Part shown: one piece after another, positions 53,001 through 60,100 of the stretch | Position numbering within the stretch: the stretch's first letter is position 1 | Layout of the letters: each line of letters begins with the position of its first letter | Origin: Cheiracanthium punctorium | Taxonomy: Eukaryota > Arthropoda > Arachnida > Araneae > Cheiracanthiidae | Direction: 5' to 3' | Assembly: GCA_038373885.1 (NCBI GenBank) | Contig: JAWZYV010012356.1 | Coordinates: 62,001 to 126,000, forward strand | DNA: 64,000 nucleotides | The notes under the pieces: generated by a model | The model's database searches: none | What the model was told of the DNA's origin: nothing | The model's input: only the letters and a program-made list of their open reading frames with translations | Position numbers and translations under genes: made by a program

Positions 53001-54937
53001 GTGTTTTAGTGATAATTTAAATTGACCAATCAATATTTTTTTGAAATACTTTAGGTACCTCTAGTTCCTTTCATTCCAATGCTTAGTGTTGCCATTAATG
53101 CATACCTCATGTTCAAATTATCTGTTCTCACGTGGCAACGTTTTGGTGTATGGATGGCTATTGGTAAGTTGATAAACATTAGAAAATAATAATTTAAAAA
53201 TAAAATCTATACAAGACTTCAATTATACAACTGAATCAATCCTTTAAAAGCTATAAGTTAAATACTAACTTAAAAGTTTATATTTAGGGGTTTTATAATA
53301 TTTTTAATATATTGTTGTTGAAATAATATAACTTATTGAATAAGGACTTTTATTAACAAAAATAACTGATCATGCATTCGTATCTAATTGTTGATGTAGT
53401 AGATAGTACTTTTTTAACCACTTGGGTACATTTGATGACTGTATTGTGTAATGAACCTGCTTTACGTAAATAACGGATGAGGAATGCGTTGTGTCATGCA
53501 CATGCTTTGTCTAAGTAATGGATGACGAGTATGTTTCATCATTCAAACTAGGACAAAATTAAACATGCACATTCTTGTTCATAACAAGAGATTTGTAACA
53601 GTTGTAGAATGATGTTTCTTCGAGTCAGGATTGAGAATTTAGTGGCTAAATCTGGATATGGACATGACATCTGGGCATTCCAAACACAAGAATTTCTGCC
53701 CTTCAGTGAAGTGATTAGTTACTCATTATCACCAATAAGCATGTCTAAAGTAAAAATAACAGGTGTAGTTTATTTAGATAAAAAGTAGCAAAAATAGAAA
53801 AATAGCAGTTTAACACTAGAACTGCAAAATGGGTCATTTTGACCCAAAACCAAATTTGTTTCTGTTTTTTTTTTTTTTTTTGCAAAAAGTTAAGAACTGA
53901 ACATTAAAAAAAATTGTGATTTTTCTTTTATTAATCGTCATTGAAAAAAATTAATGTCTTAGTTTTTATCAGGTATTTGTTTTTAACATGTATAGCTAAA
54001 ACTGCAGAATGGGCCACTTTGACCCAAAGTTTCCTACGAGTATGGAATCCACAGCTCAAATTAAATAAGTGCCATGATGTCCTACAATCCTGTCATTACC
54101 TTCAGTGAAGTATTATTTTTGCATTGTAGTGTGAAGTTTTGAGGTTGAGAGAATTCGACCAGGCCCCCAGTTTTAGGCTTACATCAAGTACCACCGTTCT
54201 AATAATACTTATGTAGTAACAATATATATTACTTTCAATTAATATTAACTTTAATGTGAATATTAAAATTAAATGAATGTCATTACCATTGAAATATTGT
54301 ATTATTTTTGCATTGCAATGTGAATTTTATTAATCAGTCAATTAGTCACAGCCTGCAGTTTTAGGTATTCCTCAAGCACTGTGATTTACAATAAATTCCA
54401 AACAATAGAAAAAGTTTTCACGTGTATTTTATTGCAGAGGCAGAGTTACATTCAAGGTAGGTGATTTGTAACATTAAAAAAGAAAAACCCCGAACAGGCT
54501 GTTTATGTTGTTTTTTGCTGAAAGCTGCTCAATGTGTCAGTAACTACTAATTTCAGCATTTTAGTTGTTATTGATTATAATCAAATAATGGTACAAATAT
54601 ATTTTTATGTATTTCATGAGTGTGTGTGTGTGTGTGTGCTTGTGTATTTAATATACTCAACAATTTAATTGTTACCAACTATTCTTATATTTCAGGTTTC
54701 TGTGTGTATTTTTTCTATGGTATATGGAATAGCTCTGAGCGCAAACCCAATTTAAATGGTGGTCCAGTGTTCACTGTAGACAGTAGTGATGCACAGCTAA
54801 TGGCGAAAAACCTGAATCCTACTGTATTGCCTTCCAATAAAAATAGTGTTGAAAGCAACATGTCTGAACTGATGTCAAGTTGTAACTCTGTGGATGCAAG
54901 ACTGATATCTGACAATCCATCAAATACTAAAATATAG
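22976..54937 (+). CDS. SLC7A1-like: cationic amino acid transporter (SLC7A1/2/3, CAT family), 14 coding exons
   Basis: Joining 22976-23090, 23932-24051, 25408-25536, 26542-26697, 32609-32748, 34553-34667, 35367-35589, 36540-36679, 36914-37016, 38437-38502, 47389-47573, 51015-51181, 53055-53163 and 54696-54937 gives 2010 bases, 669 residues plus TAG. Every intron is GT..AG and phases match throughout. CAT proteins are plasma-membrane, sodium-independent importers of arginine, lysine and ornithine with 14 membrane segments. Hallmarks include [10 protein letters not shown] (residues 84-93, with the glutamate known to be needed for transport), [42 protein letters not shown] and a final GIW. An NGT glycosylation site lies at 139-141. 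The outer loop between residues 215 and 228 is shorter than in mammalian CAT-1. Which CAT paralogue it is cannot be decided here. Confidence 0.95.
23932..24051 (+). CDS. SLC7A1-like: CAT gene, coding exon 2
   Basis: Encodes membrane segments 1-2 with [13 protein letters not shown], the substrate-site glycine-rich loop typical of the APC superfamily, and AGPAVTISF. Residues 39-79, phase 1 to 1. The preceding intron has poly-T at 23291-23312. Confidence 0.95.
25408..25536 (+). CDS. SLC7A1-like: CAT gene, coding exon 3
   Basis: Encodes [19 protein letters not shown], the most conserved CAT motif with the essential glutamate (residue 84). It is followed by [10 protein letters not shown] and [10 protein letters not shown] (segment 3). 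Donor GTAAGT. The preceding intron 24052-25407 has C10 at 24552-24561 and nothing else recognised. Confidence 0.96.
26542..26697 (+). CDS. SLC7A1-like: CAT gene, coding exon 4
   Basis: Starts with [16 protein letters not shown], then an extracellular loop with NGT (residue 139), and [18 protein letters not shown] leading into segment 4. The next intron, 26698-32608, is 5.9 kb. It holds a fold-back repeat (28528-28922), a Helitron-like element (28984-30284), a SINE-like repeat (30967-31195) and a hAT MITE (32224-32374). The part at 26760-28070 shows nothing recognisable. Confidence 0.95.
28073..28180. repeat. two-unit repeat with near-palindromic GGGTGTATAT..ATATACCC
   Basis: TTAACCCCTTAACTGCTACG at 28074 introduces GGGTGTATATGTATATACCC (28091-28110). 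About 50 bases later comes a similar GGGTGTATATATATATACCA. The TTAACCC start resembles TTAA-targeting (piggyBac-like) MITEs, but no matching right end was found. Confidence 0.4.
28528..28922. repeat. fold-back repeat with arms of about 85 bp, in intron 4
   Basis: ACAAAAGAATTCCCAATTAG.. to ..CAGCCTTTCATCATAAAAAG (28528-28605) is mirrored by the reverse complement of 28843-28922, at about 80% identity by eye. The middle holds (AAAC)n near 28676. No duplication of the target is clear. Confidence 0.65.
28984..30284 (-). mobile_element. Helitron-like non-autonomous element, 1.3 kb, in intron 4
   Basis: On the minus strand it begins TCTCTCTATTCTAAAA after a host A and ends with a perfect hairpin GGGGCC-TT-GGCCCC whose last C starts CTAG, followed by a host T. 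Its 5' 180 bases match the corresponding end of the element at 11837-14391 (shared TTCCTCGGAATTTTTCGAA). It contains two repeated GGCGACTT..TTTGGCGA segments at 29440-29560. No coding capacity is present. Confidence 0.65.
30967..31195 (+). repeat. tRNA-like SINE fragment, in intron 4
   Basis: AGTGGCATAGCACTAGCGCTTTG resembles a pol III A-box tRNA head. GGCTCGTTCAAAACCAG about 30 bases later resembles a B box. A moderately GC-rich body follows up to GGCCGTAACCCAC. The end of the copy is not defined. Confidence 0.45.
32224..32374. mobile_element. hAT-type MITE, 151 bp, in intron 4
   Basis: Exact 8-bp duplication ACTCTTAG at 32216-32223 and 32375-32382. The ends CATGGATGTCGGCAGCAT and CATGGGCATTGGCAGCAT (reversed) form the inverted repeat. 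The middle has long C-runs and is non-coding. It lies 230 bases upstream of coding exon 5. Confidence 0.88.
32609..32748 (+). CDS. SLC7A1-like: CAT gene, coding exon 5
   Basis: Encodes [20 protein letters not shown], the ESxxxNxxFT motif of CATs, then segment 5 and [12 protein letters not shown]. It ends in phase 0 before GTATAA. The following intron (32749-34552) contains a fold-back MITE at 33051-33343 and a diverged GCCAAATTTGGC-family repeat at about 33620-33830. Confidence 0.94.
33051..33343. mobile_element. fold-back MITE, 293 bp, with long inverted ends, in intron 5
   Basis: The left arm CTTTGGCGCCCTGCCAAAA..ATGGATGCTGC..GGGTTCAGATGTGCAAG is mirrored at the right end over about 75-80 bp. 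The interior has short ORFs on both strands that are only reflections of the arms. No target duplication is clear. Confidence 0.78.
33620..33830 (+). repeat. diverged copy of the GCCAAATTTGGC repeat family
   Basis: ACTTATTTTTGGTGTCATG, TTTGGCAATATTTCACC and AAAAGTTGTCAAG follow the same order as the units at 63.6-63.9 kb and the block in the gypsy solo LTR at 10818. The later part, TTCATAGACTTTAGTGTATG, matches the flank at about 63430 and 63910. Confidence 0.55.
34553..34667 (+). CDS. SLC7A1-like: CAT gene, coding exon 6
   Basis: Encodes [17 protein letters not shown] and [18 protein letters not shown], the strongly conserved CAT segment 6. The acceptor (tatgttgaag) has a poor polypyrimidine tract, so it is fixed by homology and phase. 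Donor GTAAGA. Confidence 0.92.
34823..34862. repeat. perfect short hairpin in intron 6
   Basis: TTAGAAATAATGTAATTCT is followed after two bases by its reverse complement AGAATTACATTATTTCTAA. No loop element or duplication is visible. Confidence 0.8.
35367..35589 (+). CDS. SLC7A1-like: CAT gene, coding exon 7
   Basis: Encodes [20 protein letters not shown], then segment 7 and [29 protein letters not shown] and segment 8 up to ALAGLST. Residues 259-333. The preceding intron has a perfect 20-bp class inverted repeat, agaaataatgtaattctctt / aagaattacattatttct, at 34823-34861. Confidence 0.96.
35962..36062 (-). pseudogene. non-LTR reverse transcriptase scrap, in intron 7
   Basis: On the minus strand one frame reads [20 protein letters not shown]. 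The (F/Y)xDD core with the following hydrophobic strand is the RT catalytic motif of LINE-type elements, preceded by the usual ND-L. Only about 35 codons are readable and no element ends were found. Confidence 0.4.
36540..36679 (+). CDS. SLC7A1-like: CAT gene, coding exon 8
   Basis: Encodes [37 protein letters not shown] and SGVFA. This is the segment 8-9 loop typical of CATs (PRVxYAMxxDG). The donor GTTTGT is at 36680. Reading through it gives an unrelated tail, so the donor is confident. Confidence 0.95.
36914..37016 (+). CDS. SLC7A1-like: CAT gene, coding exon 9
   Basis: Encodes [20 protein letters not shown] and [12 protein letters not shown], the CAT segment 9-10 region. The phase is 2 at the end and the donor is GTAGCT. 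The next intron (37017-38436) contains a Helitron-like end at 37771. Confidence 0.95.
37771..37840 (-). repeat. Helitron-like 3' terminus (hairpin + CTAG), in intron 9
   Basis: On the minus strand the sequence ends GCCGCC-TT-GGCGGC, a perfect hairpin, with its last C starting CTAG before a host T. The layout is the same as at 28984, but the stem sequence differs. A matching start (TC end) was not located; the copy may extend to about 38.0 kb. Confidence 0.55.
38437..38502 (+). CDS. SLC7A1-like: CAT gene, coding exon 10
   Basis: A 66-base exon encoding [20 protein letters not shown], the start of the long intracellular loop after segment 10. It is serine-rich and poorly conserved in the family. 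Acceptor CACTTAG, donor GTAAGT. The next intron (38503-47388) is 8.9 kb and holds a hAT MITE, the copia element, the inverted SINE pair and another Helitron-like end. Confidence 0.88.
38867..39035. mobile_element. hAT-type MITE, 169 bp, in intron 10
   Basis: The left end CTGTGGCGTAGCCAG and the right end, reversed, CAGTGGAGTAGCC form the inverted repeat. The 8-base flanks TTGTTGTA (38859-38866) and CTGTTGTA (39036-39043) differ at one base. CAGTGGCGTAGCC-type ends are common in hAT MITEs. The interior has a (CATATATGTATATG) palindrome and a C-run. Confidence 0.8.
39140..39331 (-). repeat. copia 3' LTR, 192 bp
   Basis: On the minus strand it starts TGAAGCACTGTGCG directly after the polypurine tract and ends GTATTAAACA. 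The outer neighbour AGTCCA is the same as the six bases next to the other LTR. Confidence 0.88.
39438..42851 (-). pseudogene. copia pol polyprotein (nucleocapsid, protease, integrase, RT, RNase H)
   Basis: It is open from the TGA at 42852 down to 39438, at least 1122 codons. In order: a zinc knuckle [14 protein letters not shown], protease [12 protein letters not shown], the pre-integrase [10 protein letters not shown], and integrase with the aspartates in VDLCGP and RSDNGREF and glutamate in NGKAERANR (DD35E). RT follows with [10 protein letters not shown], then RNase H with SADSSWGNA and [14 protein letters not shown]. All catalytic residues are present and the frame is intact over 3.4 kb, so the insertion is fairly young. 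The upstream TGA separates it from gag in the same frame. Copia elements normally make one gag-pol polyprotein. Confidence 0.92.
42855..43393 (-). pseudogene. copia gag, frameshifted
   Basis: The start ATG at 43393 opens a frame with a copia gag N-terminus ([17 protein letters not shown]). The frame is lost at a run of eight A's (43242-43249 on the plus strand as T8). From there the typical UBN2-type gag region continues in another frame to 42855 ([30 protein letters not shown]). A TGA then ends it just before the pol frame. A one-base slip in the A-run explains the frame change. Confidence 0.88.
43501..43693 (-). repeat. copia 5' LTR, 193 bp
   Basis: It carries the same boundaries as the 3' LTR. 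Internal sequence starts TGGACTGATTCG on the minus strand, the expected place for the primer site, but I could not assign the tRNA. Confidence 0.86.
43835..44145 (+). repeat. tRNA-derived SINE, copy 1, in intron 10
   Basis: AGTTAACTCAGACAGTAAAG (from 43984) and GGGTTCGAGTCTTGC (from 44028) are an A box and B box in tRNA spacing. The putative acceptor strands do not pair, so this is not a tRNA gene. Homology to copy 2 extends over the flanks on both sides (about 300 bp), including AACTCTGTATAATAATAGTA and ATTCATACTCAACTTATATA. Confidence 0.75.
44146..45236. other. AT-rich spacer between the inverted SINE copies
   Basis: The first and last ~120 bases still resemble each other in inverted sense. 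The centre shows no gene or known repeat. Confidence 0.45.
45237..45537 (-). repeat. tRNA-derived SINE, copy 2 (inverted), in intron 10
   Basis: On the minus strand it reads GGTTAGCTCAGTTGGTAAAG (A box, near 45394) and GGGTTTGAGTCTTGC (B box, near 45348). It is better preserved than copy 1. Together the two copies form an inverted repeat with arms of about 300 bp around 1.1 kb. Confidence 0.77.
46131..46340 (-). repeat. Helitron-like 3' terminus, in intron 10
   Basis: The minus strand ends CACCGAAGGCGGCTAG before a host T: a weaker hairpin (one G.T pair) plus CTAG. A second GC-rich hairpin GGCCGC-TTC-GCGGCC lies at 46163-46177. No start end was identified. Confidence 0.45.
47389..47573 (+). 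CDS. SLC7A1-like: CAT gene, coding exon 11
   Basis: Encodes the end of the intracellular loop ([18 protein letters not shown]), [16 protein letters not shown] and segment 11 (ISFWLIGII). The phase is 2 to 1. The next intron (47574-51014) carries the Tigger-like element and a TTAA MITE, then AT-rich sequence. Confidence 0.93.
47643..48755. mobile_element. Tigger/pogo-like non-autonomous element, 1.1 kb, in intron 11
   Basis: The ends CAGTCAACTCCGGTTATAGT and, reversed, CAGTCGACTCTGGTTATAGT are flanked by TA (47641-47642, 48756-48757). GGATATAGTGAAC repeats occur just inside both ends. The interior has 60-68 codon ORFs that do not resemble a transposase. Confidence 0.85.
48764..49064. mobile_element. 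TTAA-flanked MITE, 301 bp, next to the Tigger-like element
   Basis: Inverted ends of about 50 bp starting CCACAAACATTAGCACTTTC are flanked by TTAA at 48760-48763 and 49065-49068, the piggyBac target. It lies only nine bases from the Tigger-like element. The minus-strand 81-codon ORF is not recognised. Confidence 0.8.
51015..51181 (+). CDS. SLC7A1-like: CAT gene, coding exon 12
   Basis: Encodes segments 11-12 ([36 protein letters not shown]) and [11 protein letters not shown], the loop before segment 13. It ends in phase 0, donor GTACAT. The next intron (51182-53054) is AT-rich with C9 at 51479-51487 and nothing recognised. Confidence 0.94.
53055..53163 (+). CDS. SLC7A1-like: CAT gene, coding exon 13
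   Basis: Encodes [20 protein letters not shown] (segment 13) and [13 protein letters not shown] (segment 14 start), typical of CATs. Donor GTAAGT. Confidence 0.95.
53813..54045 (+). repeat. direct repeat of TGGGTCATTTTGACCCA-type palindromes, in intron 13
   Basis: AACTGCAAAATGGGTCATTTTGACC (first copy, about 53820-53850) recurs as AACTGCAGAATGGGCC..TTGACC at about 54000-54030. The left one is preceded by TTAACACTAG. This looks like one end of a TTAA-targeting MITE with an internal duplication. Confidence 0.45.
54696..54937 (+). CDS. SLC7A1-like: CAT gene, last coding exon
   Basis: Encodes the end of segment 14 ([17 protein letters not shown]) and a hydrophilic 60-residue cytoplasmic tail ending NPSNTKI, then TAG at 54935-54937. 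The tail is poorly conserved in the family. A (GT)n run at 54619-54638 precedes the acceptor TATTTCAG. Confidence 0.94.
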
Positions 54938-56476
54938 AAGATACTGGGATCACTAAAATGTGAATAAGATATTTATAACGAGAGTCTTTTACACAGTCAT
55001 GCTTTTAGGTGATTTTTAATTTCTGTTATCACTTGATCAGTGAACTATTTATAATTTTACAATGGAGTATCATTCCTGAAATTTTTAATTTTCTCTTTTT
55101 AGAATTCTAATTGAATTAATTTTAGAATTCTAATTGAAATTATTTCCATTGAAACTTCTAAATTTTATTATTGTATTGACTTATTACAAGAACATTTTAA
55201 GATGTATTATAGCTATCCTAATTATATGTAAGATTTTTCTGATGTGTTTATTAGCAAAAATACATACAGTACTGTAATTTTTGTCTCAGTTTTTTCTTAA
55301 ATTTTAATTAATGATAAGAAATGTTATAACTTGTTACTTTCACATCCCTATTGTGTAGAATTTTTTAAAATTAAATTATTTTATTGACAGAAGCATGTAT
55401 TTACTTACTAGTCAGTACTTTTCAAGTTTTTCACGACCTTGAAATGTGTTCTGTTATATGTATTTTAATAATATTAGACTGATTTTACTGAGAAACCCTT
55501 TGAGACTATTAATAGGTGAAGTGTTTAAAGAGAATTTATAATTTTTGTTAATCAATTATAAATCTTGCATGCTGTCCAAACGGTTAAATAATGTGATTGA
55601 ATCATCTTGTATTTATGAACTATTATATGTATTATATGTTTTTCTGTTAAACATTTATTTAACATGATTAATTGCATCATTTAAAAGGGTTTATTTATTT
55701 TCTTATCTTTGGACAAACATCCTTATTTTGTCAAAAGACTTAACTTTAATATATCTTTGCATATTAGAATTATTTTGAGTTTATTAAGAAATTAAACTGG
55801 TACTCTGTTGTACAAATGCATATATTTGTAAAAAGGATATGACCTAGATCACCAGTTCATTAAACATTTTCTGGTTTTGTAAATGTATAAAAATGTATCC
55901 ACATCATAAGCAAAATTAAATTATAAAAAGCTTAGTATGCTGGCAGTAGTCTTTTGATAAACATGCATTTGAAAAAACTTGGCAAATTTATGCCAAGTTA
56001 AGAGAAGTTCCTTTATTGTATTTTGTAATTCATTATATTTTATGTAAATTTCATACTTGTCCAATATCAATGAGTATAATTTTTTAAAATGTGAAGTAGT
56101 CTGTTGAAAGTTTGAATATTAATATCGAAGAAATAACATTTAATATATTGTTTACAAGGCAATAAACAAAACAAAAAACTAAGAATTTTTTATTGCAAGT
56201 TAATTGGTTTTTACTTCACTTAAAGTAATAAAAATCTTCTACCATACACAATGATTAATGTTTACTTTTTGTGTATGAACTCTTGTTGCATTCCATTGAA
56301 GTTGATTGGTTTTCAAATTAATTTTTTAACCCAGTCATTTTATATTCATTTCCTCATTAAATTTAATACTTATAATTAGTGTCAATCTAAGTTTATTCAA
56401 TGAATTTTAATTTTAAATATTTTTAGTAAATACTAAATATAACATCTTTATGTAATAAACCTATTTTTGGAATATG
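54938..56476 (+). other. probable 3' UTR of the CAT gene
   Basis: AT-rich sequence without ORFs. AATAAA occurs at 56161-56166 and 56454-56459, just before a Tigger-like element. Further candidates lie near 61891 and 61965, so a longer 3' UTR cannot be excluded. Several ATTTA-like motifs occur. Confidence 0.5.
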
Positions 56477-57052
56477 CAGTCAAAGTTGCTTATAACGAGT
56501 GAAGGGACTGTGATATTTGTTATAATTTGAGTGCTCGTAAAAAACGAGTTCATGAAAAAATCATAAATAATCATACATACTGATACTTACGATTTTTTAT
56601 TTCTGAAGTATAGAAAAGAAGTTGGTTAATTTATTTAGACTGTCTTATTGTCTCTTTCTTGTATTATTGTTCTTCAGAGAAGACTGAAGAATGAAAAAAC
56701 ATCATCAATTGCACCCCTAGATTCGAAAAAAGTTTGTTCTCCACATTCAAAAGTGGTTGAATATGTTGAAGGTAGTTTGAGTTGAAAATCAACATATTCG
56801 TTATCATTGTTGCTTTTATTGACTTTGAAAAAATAAAGGAATTTTTCTGAGAAAAGATTAACTGAGCTGGGGAGGTGGAAATCAGTAGAAGTTTTATGAA
56901 TCACAAAAATATTCCTCTCTATAACTAATGTTTACTCATTAAAAGCAAGTTATGCTCTCATAGACCTTAACATTTTACCAACCTAGTATTTCAGATTTCC
57001 TCATTAAATTTGTTTTTGTTAAATCAGGGTTCATTATAACCAAGTTCGACTG
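56477..57052. mobile_element. Tigger/pogo-like non-autonomous element, 576 bp
   Basis: The left end CAGTCAAAGTTGCTTATAAC and the reversed right end CAGTCGAACTTGGTTATAAT form the inverted repeat, related to those at 47643. TATG flanks both sides, so the left TA seems mutated or shifted. No transposase is present. Confidence 0.72.
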
Positions 57053-57105
57053 TATGTATGTTTTAAAAATTATTGAGGTAACTTTGTTTATAATAAGAAC
57101 ACACA

Positions 57106-57140
<35 letters not shown>

Positions 57141-60100
57141 GCTTGGTGTTAAAAGGTTACAGTTAATAAAGATCTTTAAATAACACACAGACTCACACAA
57201 AAAAAGGTACAATATCATCAATGCAAAAGGACCATACTTCTTCAGCTGCAAAACGTTCCAACTTTCTCACTGGACAGAAAGTGAGTTCTCTTATTTTTCT
57301 GCCTGTAATGAAGTTATACCACCCAAAATGAAAGAAATGTTATATTTTTAAAAATAATTATTTATGCATATTATTTACAAAGCTCTTTATTGAAATCAAC
57401 TGAGTTTATAACAAATATAGTTTGTTTAAAAAATAACAAGACTCATAGTAAATGAAGTACAAGTTTCATTTTTATTTCCAAGTTAAAAGGTACATGAAAA
57501 CTTTCATATCCTATCAGTGATTTGCATGTTAAAAAAATAACTATAAATTAAAACAAAAATTCATAAATTCTTATGTACAATTCTCCAAATCCCCAGAATA
57601 ATTTGAGAAGTTTTAATTCTTGAAAATTATAGAACATTGCATGTATGAAATGTTATAAATGTAGTGTTGTCAACAGATTAATCACTTTTATTTTAGTTAT
57701 ATTTAAAATTTTGTTTGACCGGTGATATTTATTTAAAAATTTTTGGTTCTGTACTTTGAATTTTTATTGTTTTCTTTTGTTCCTTAATTCATGTTAGTTA
57801 AAATATTTATAATTTACAAAATTTTATACTTGCATGTTATTTATATTGATGTTTCATTATATTGAAAATGCTTACAAAAACAACTATTAATTGTTGACTG
57901 TGGTATTTGAAACTTACGTCTTCCAAATTCCTGACTAGTCTTTTATTTTATTTTTTTTAATTGAAATAAAAATAGGCCTTGAAAATTGTTTTTGCTGTTA
58001 AGATGGAAATTATGTTAGAGAGTTTCTTTTTAAAGCATATTCATAAGTGTCAGTCTTTCTAATTGTTTTGTTTCAGATTTTTATTACTAAATTTCATTCA
58101 TATCTAGACTCTTGTGTTGGTCATGTAGAAATTCAAATGATTTATCAACACTTCCTTAAATAGTTATAAGAAAATTCAAAAAACTTCTTGATAAATATAA
58201 TCACTTTACAAGTTATTATTTAAGTAAGATAATGAAACCCTGCTCAAATATTGTGTTTATGTAAATACTTGCATGTTCATTATGTGTTTTGTATGAGAAT
58301 TGTAAATGTTGCTTTTGCTAGTTTGGAATACTAGAAAATATATTAATTGCGTTTGCTGTAAAGTATGAAAATATCTTTTTTAAACATTTATGTGTAAACT
58401 AATGAAATACTTTTTAAGTGAATGCATACTGAACTGTGATAAAAGCAAATTACAAACTAATGTCAGTTTTTCAAAACAAGAATGGCAGCTTTCATTGAGG
58501 GGTAAAAAGGTTAAGATTATTGTCAAAATAACTTATGTTTAAAACAATGACTCAAAAATTAATATAGACATTTTAACTCTTAAATATTTCAAGTTCTCGA
58601 GAGCTTTTTTTCAGTGTTACTATGTGTAGCTAAATTCAGAACTATTCAAAATATTATTAAATTTAAAAAAAGTTTCTTATTTTAATTAATGAGCCACTAT
58701 TATTTAAAATGAATCCTAAAATGATAGAAATTTTTATCATAAATGAAATTAATGAGTGAAATTTTAGTGTAAGCTTTTTAATATTATTTAAAATATTAAT
58801 ACCATTTCTTTCCATAGATAAGTCACACTGATTTATGTGACATAGTAAATAATTGCTGTTTGTTGGGATTTCAAAACACTATGCACACATTGATTATCCA
58901 GTAAATCTACTCTTTTCTATCTGATATTCAAAAATTAGAAAATTCTAAGTTTGGCAGTGTGGCAAAGACTTTCTTTAAATATTAGTAATTAACATCATAA
59001 AAAATAGATTTGAACTTTTTTTTTTTTTTTTAATAATAATTAAAAAAGAAAAAACCAAAATGCATATGTTTCCTTAGTAAACATGCTATTTGTTTTGACA
59101 TTAAAAATTAAGTTTTAAGCTTATAAAAAAAAAAAAAAAACATTTAACTGTACTGTAAACTAGAAAAAAAGCCAAATTATGGGGAAAAAAAAAAACATAT
59201 ATTTTTCTTTTTCCATTTTGCATCCCAGACTGCCCAAAGAATTTTATTAGCTTTTAAGTTAGTTGGCATACTAGTTAAAATAAATTATCTCCTTCAGACA
59301 TTAATAATATTGATGTAAAATATATTTAATCCAATCTATATTTAAATATCATATATATAAACTAATGAAATACATGAGATTAAGAGATAACTTTTCTGTT
59401 ACTATTTGAACTTCGACTACATAGAAACTTTACAAATCTTTAAAAAGTCTGTCTGCTTCAACAAAAACCTGCTTACTTCATTGACCTTCAATAACCAGGC
59501 AGATCTCTCATCAAGAGATTGTCATAGGCAACTAACTGCTTGAAATTATGGTGTGTTAGCAAGCATTAGAAATGTTATAGAAAATTTAAATTTAGTTACA
59601 CTTTGTTAAATAATTAAAAAAACAATCCACAAAGAAATCCTAACAAATAATAGTCTATTTGATGTACTTTGATGATGGTTGTTTTAAATGATGCATTCTT
59701 TCTTAACAAATAGCATTTTGGGATTAGTTTATGAATTTTTAATGTTTCGTAAAATGAAAATAATAATTAAAGTTCTATAGAAAAAGGAATGAACAAGGTA
59801 ATTGGGATCAAATTTCATTATTCCTAATGTTCTGCATGGGAACAAGCATTTCAGTTTAGATAAGTTTTTCGTATGCAGTCCTTAGTAATATGACAACACC
59901 ATTCATTAATACCATTGCGCGCACTTTCAGCCACCTTACATGGAATTCTTGGCACTGGCTGCTTGCTCTCCACTCATTCCAAAGTATCTCGTACCATACC
60001 TTGTTAATCTGTCTTATGTGTGACATTGTTCACCGCTCCTCTTTCAGTTAAAATTTTGATTGCTTTGCTGATGGCCATAGAGCCTGTTTTTGTGGTTTGC

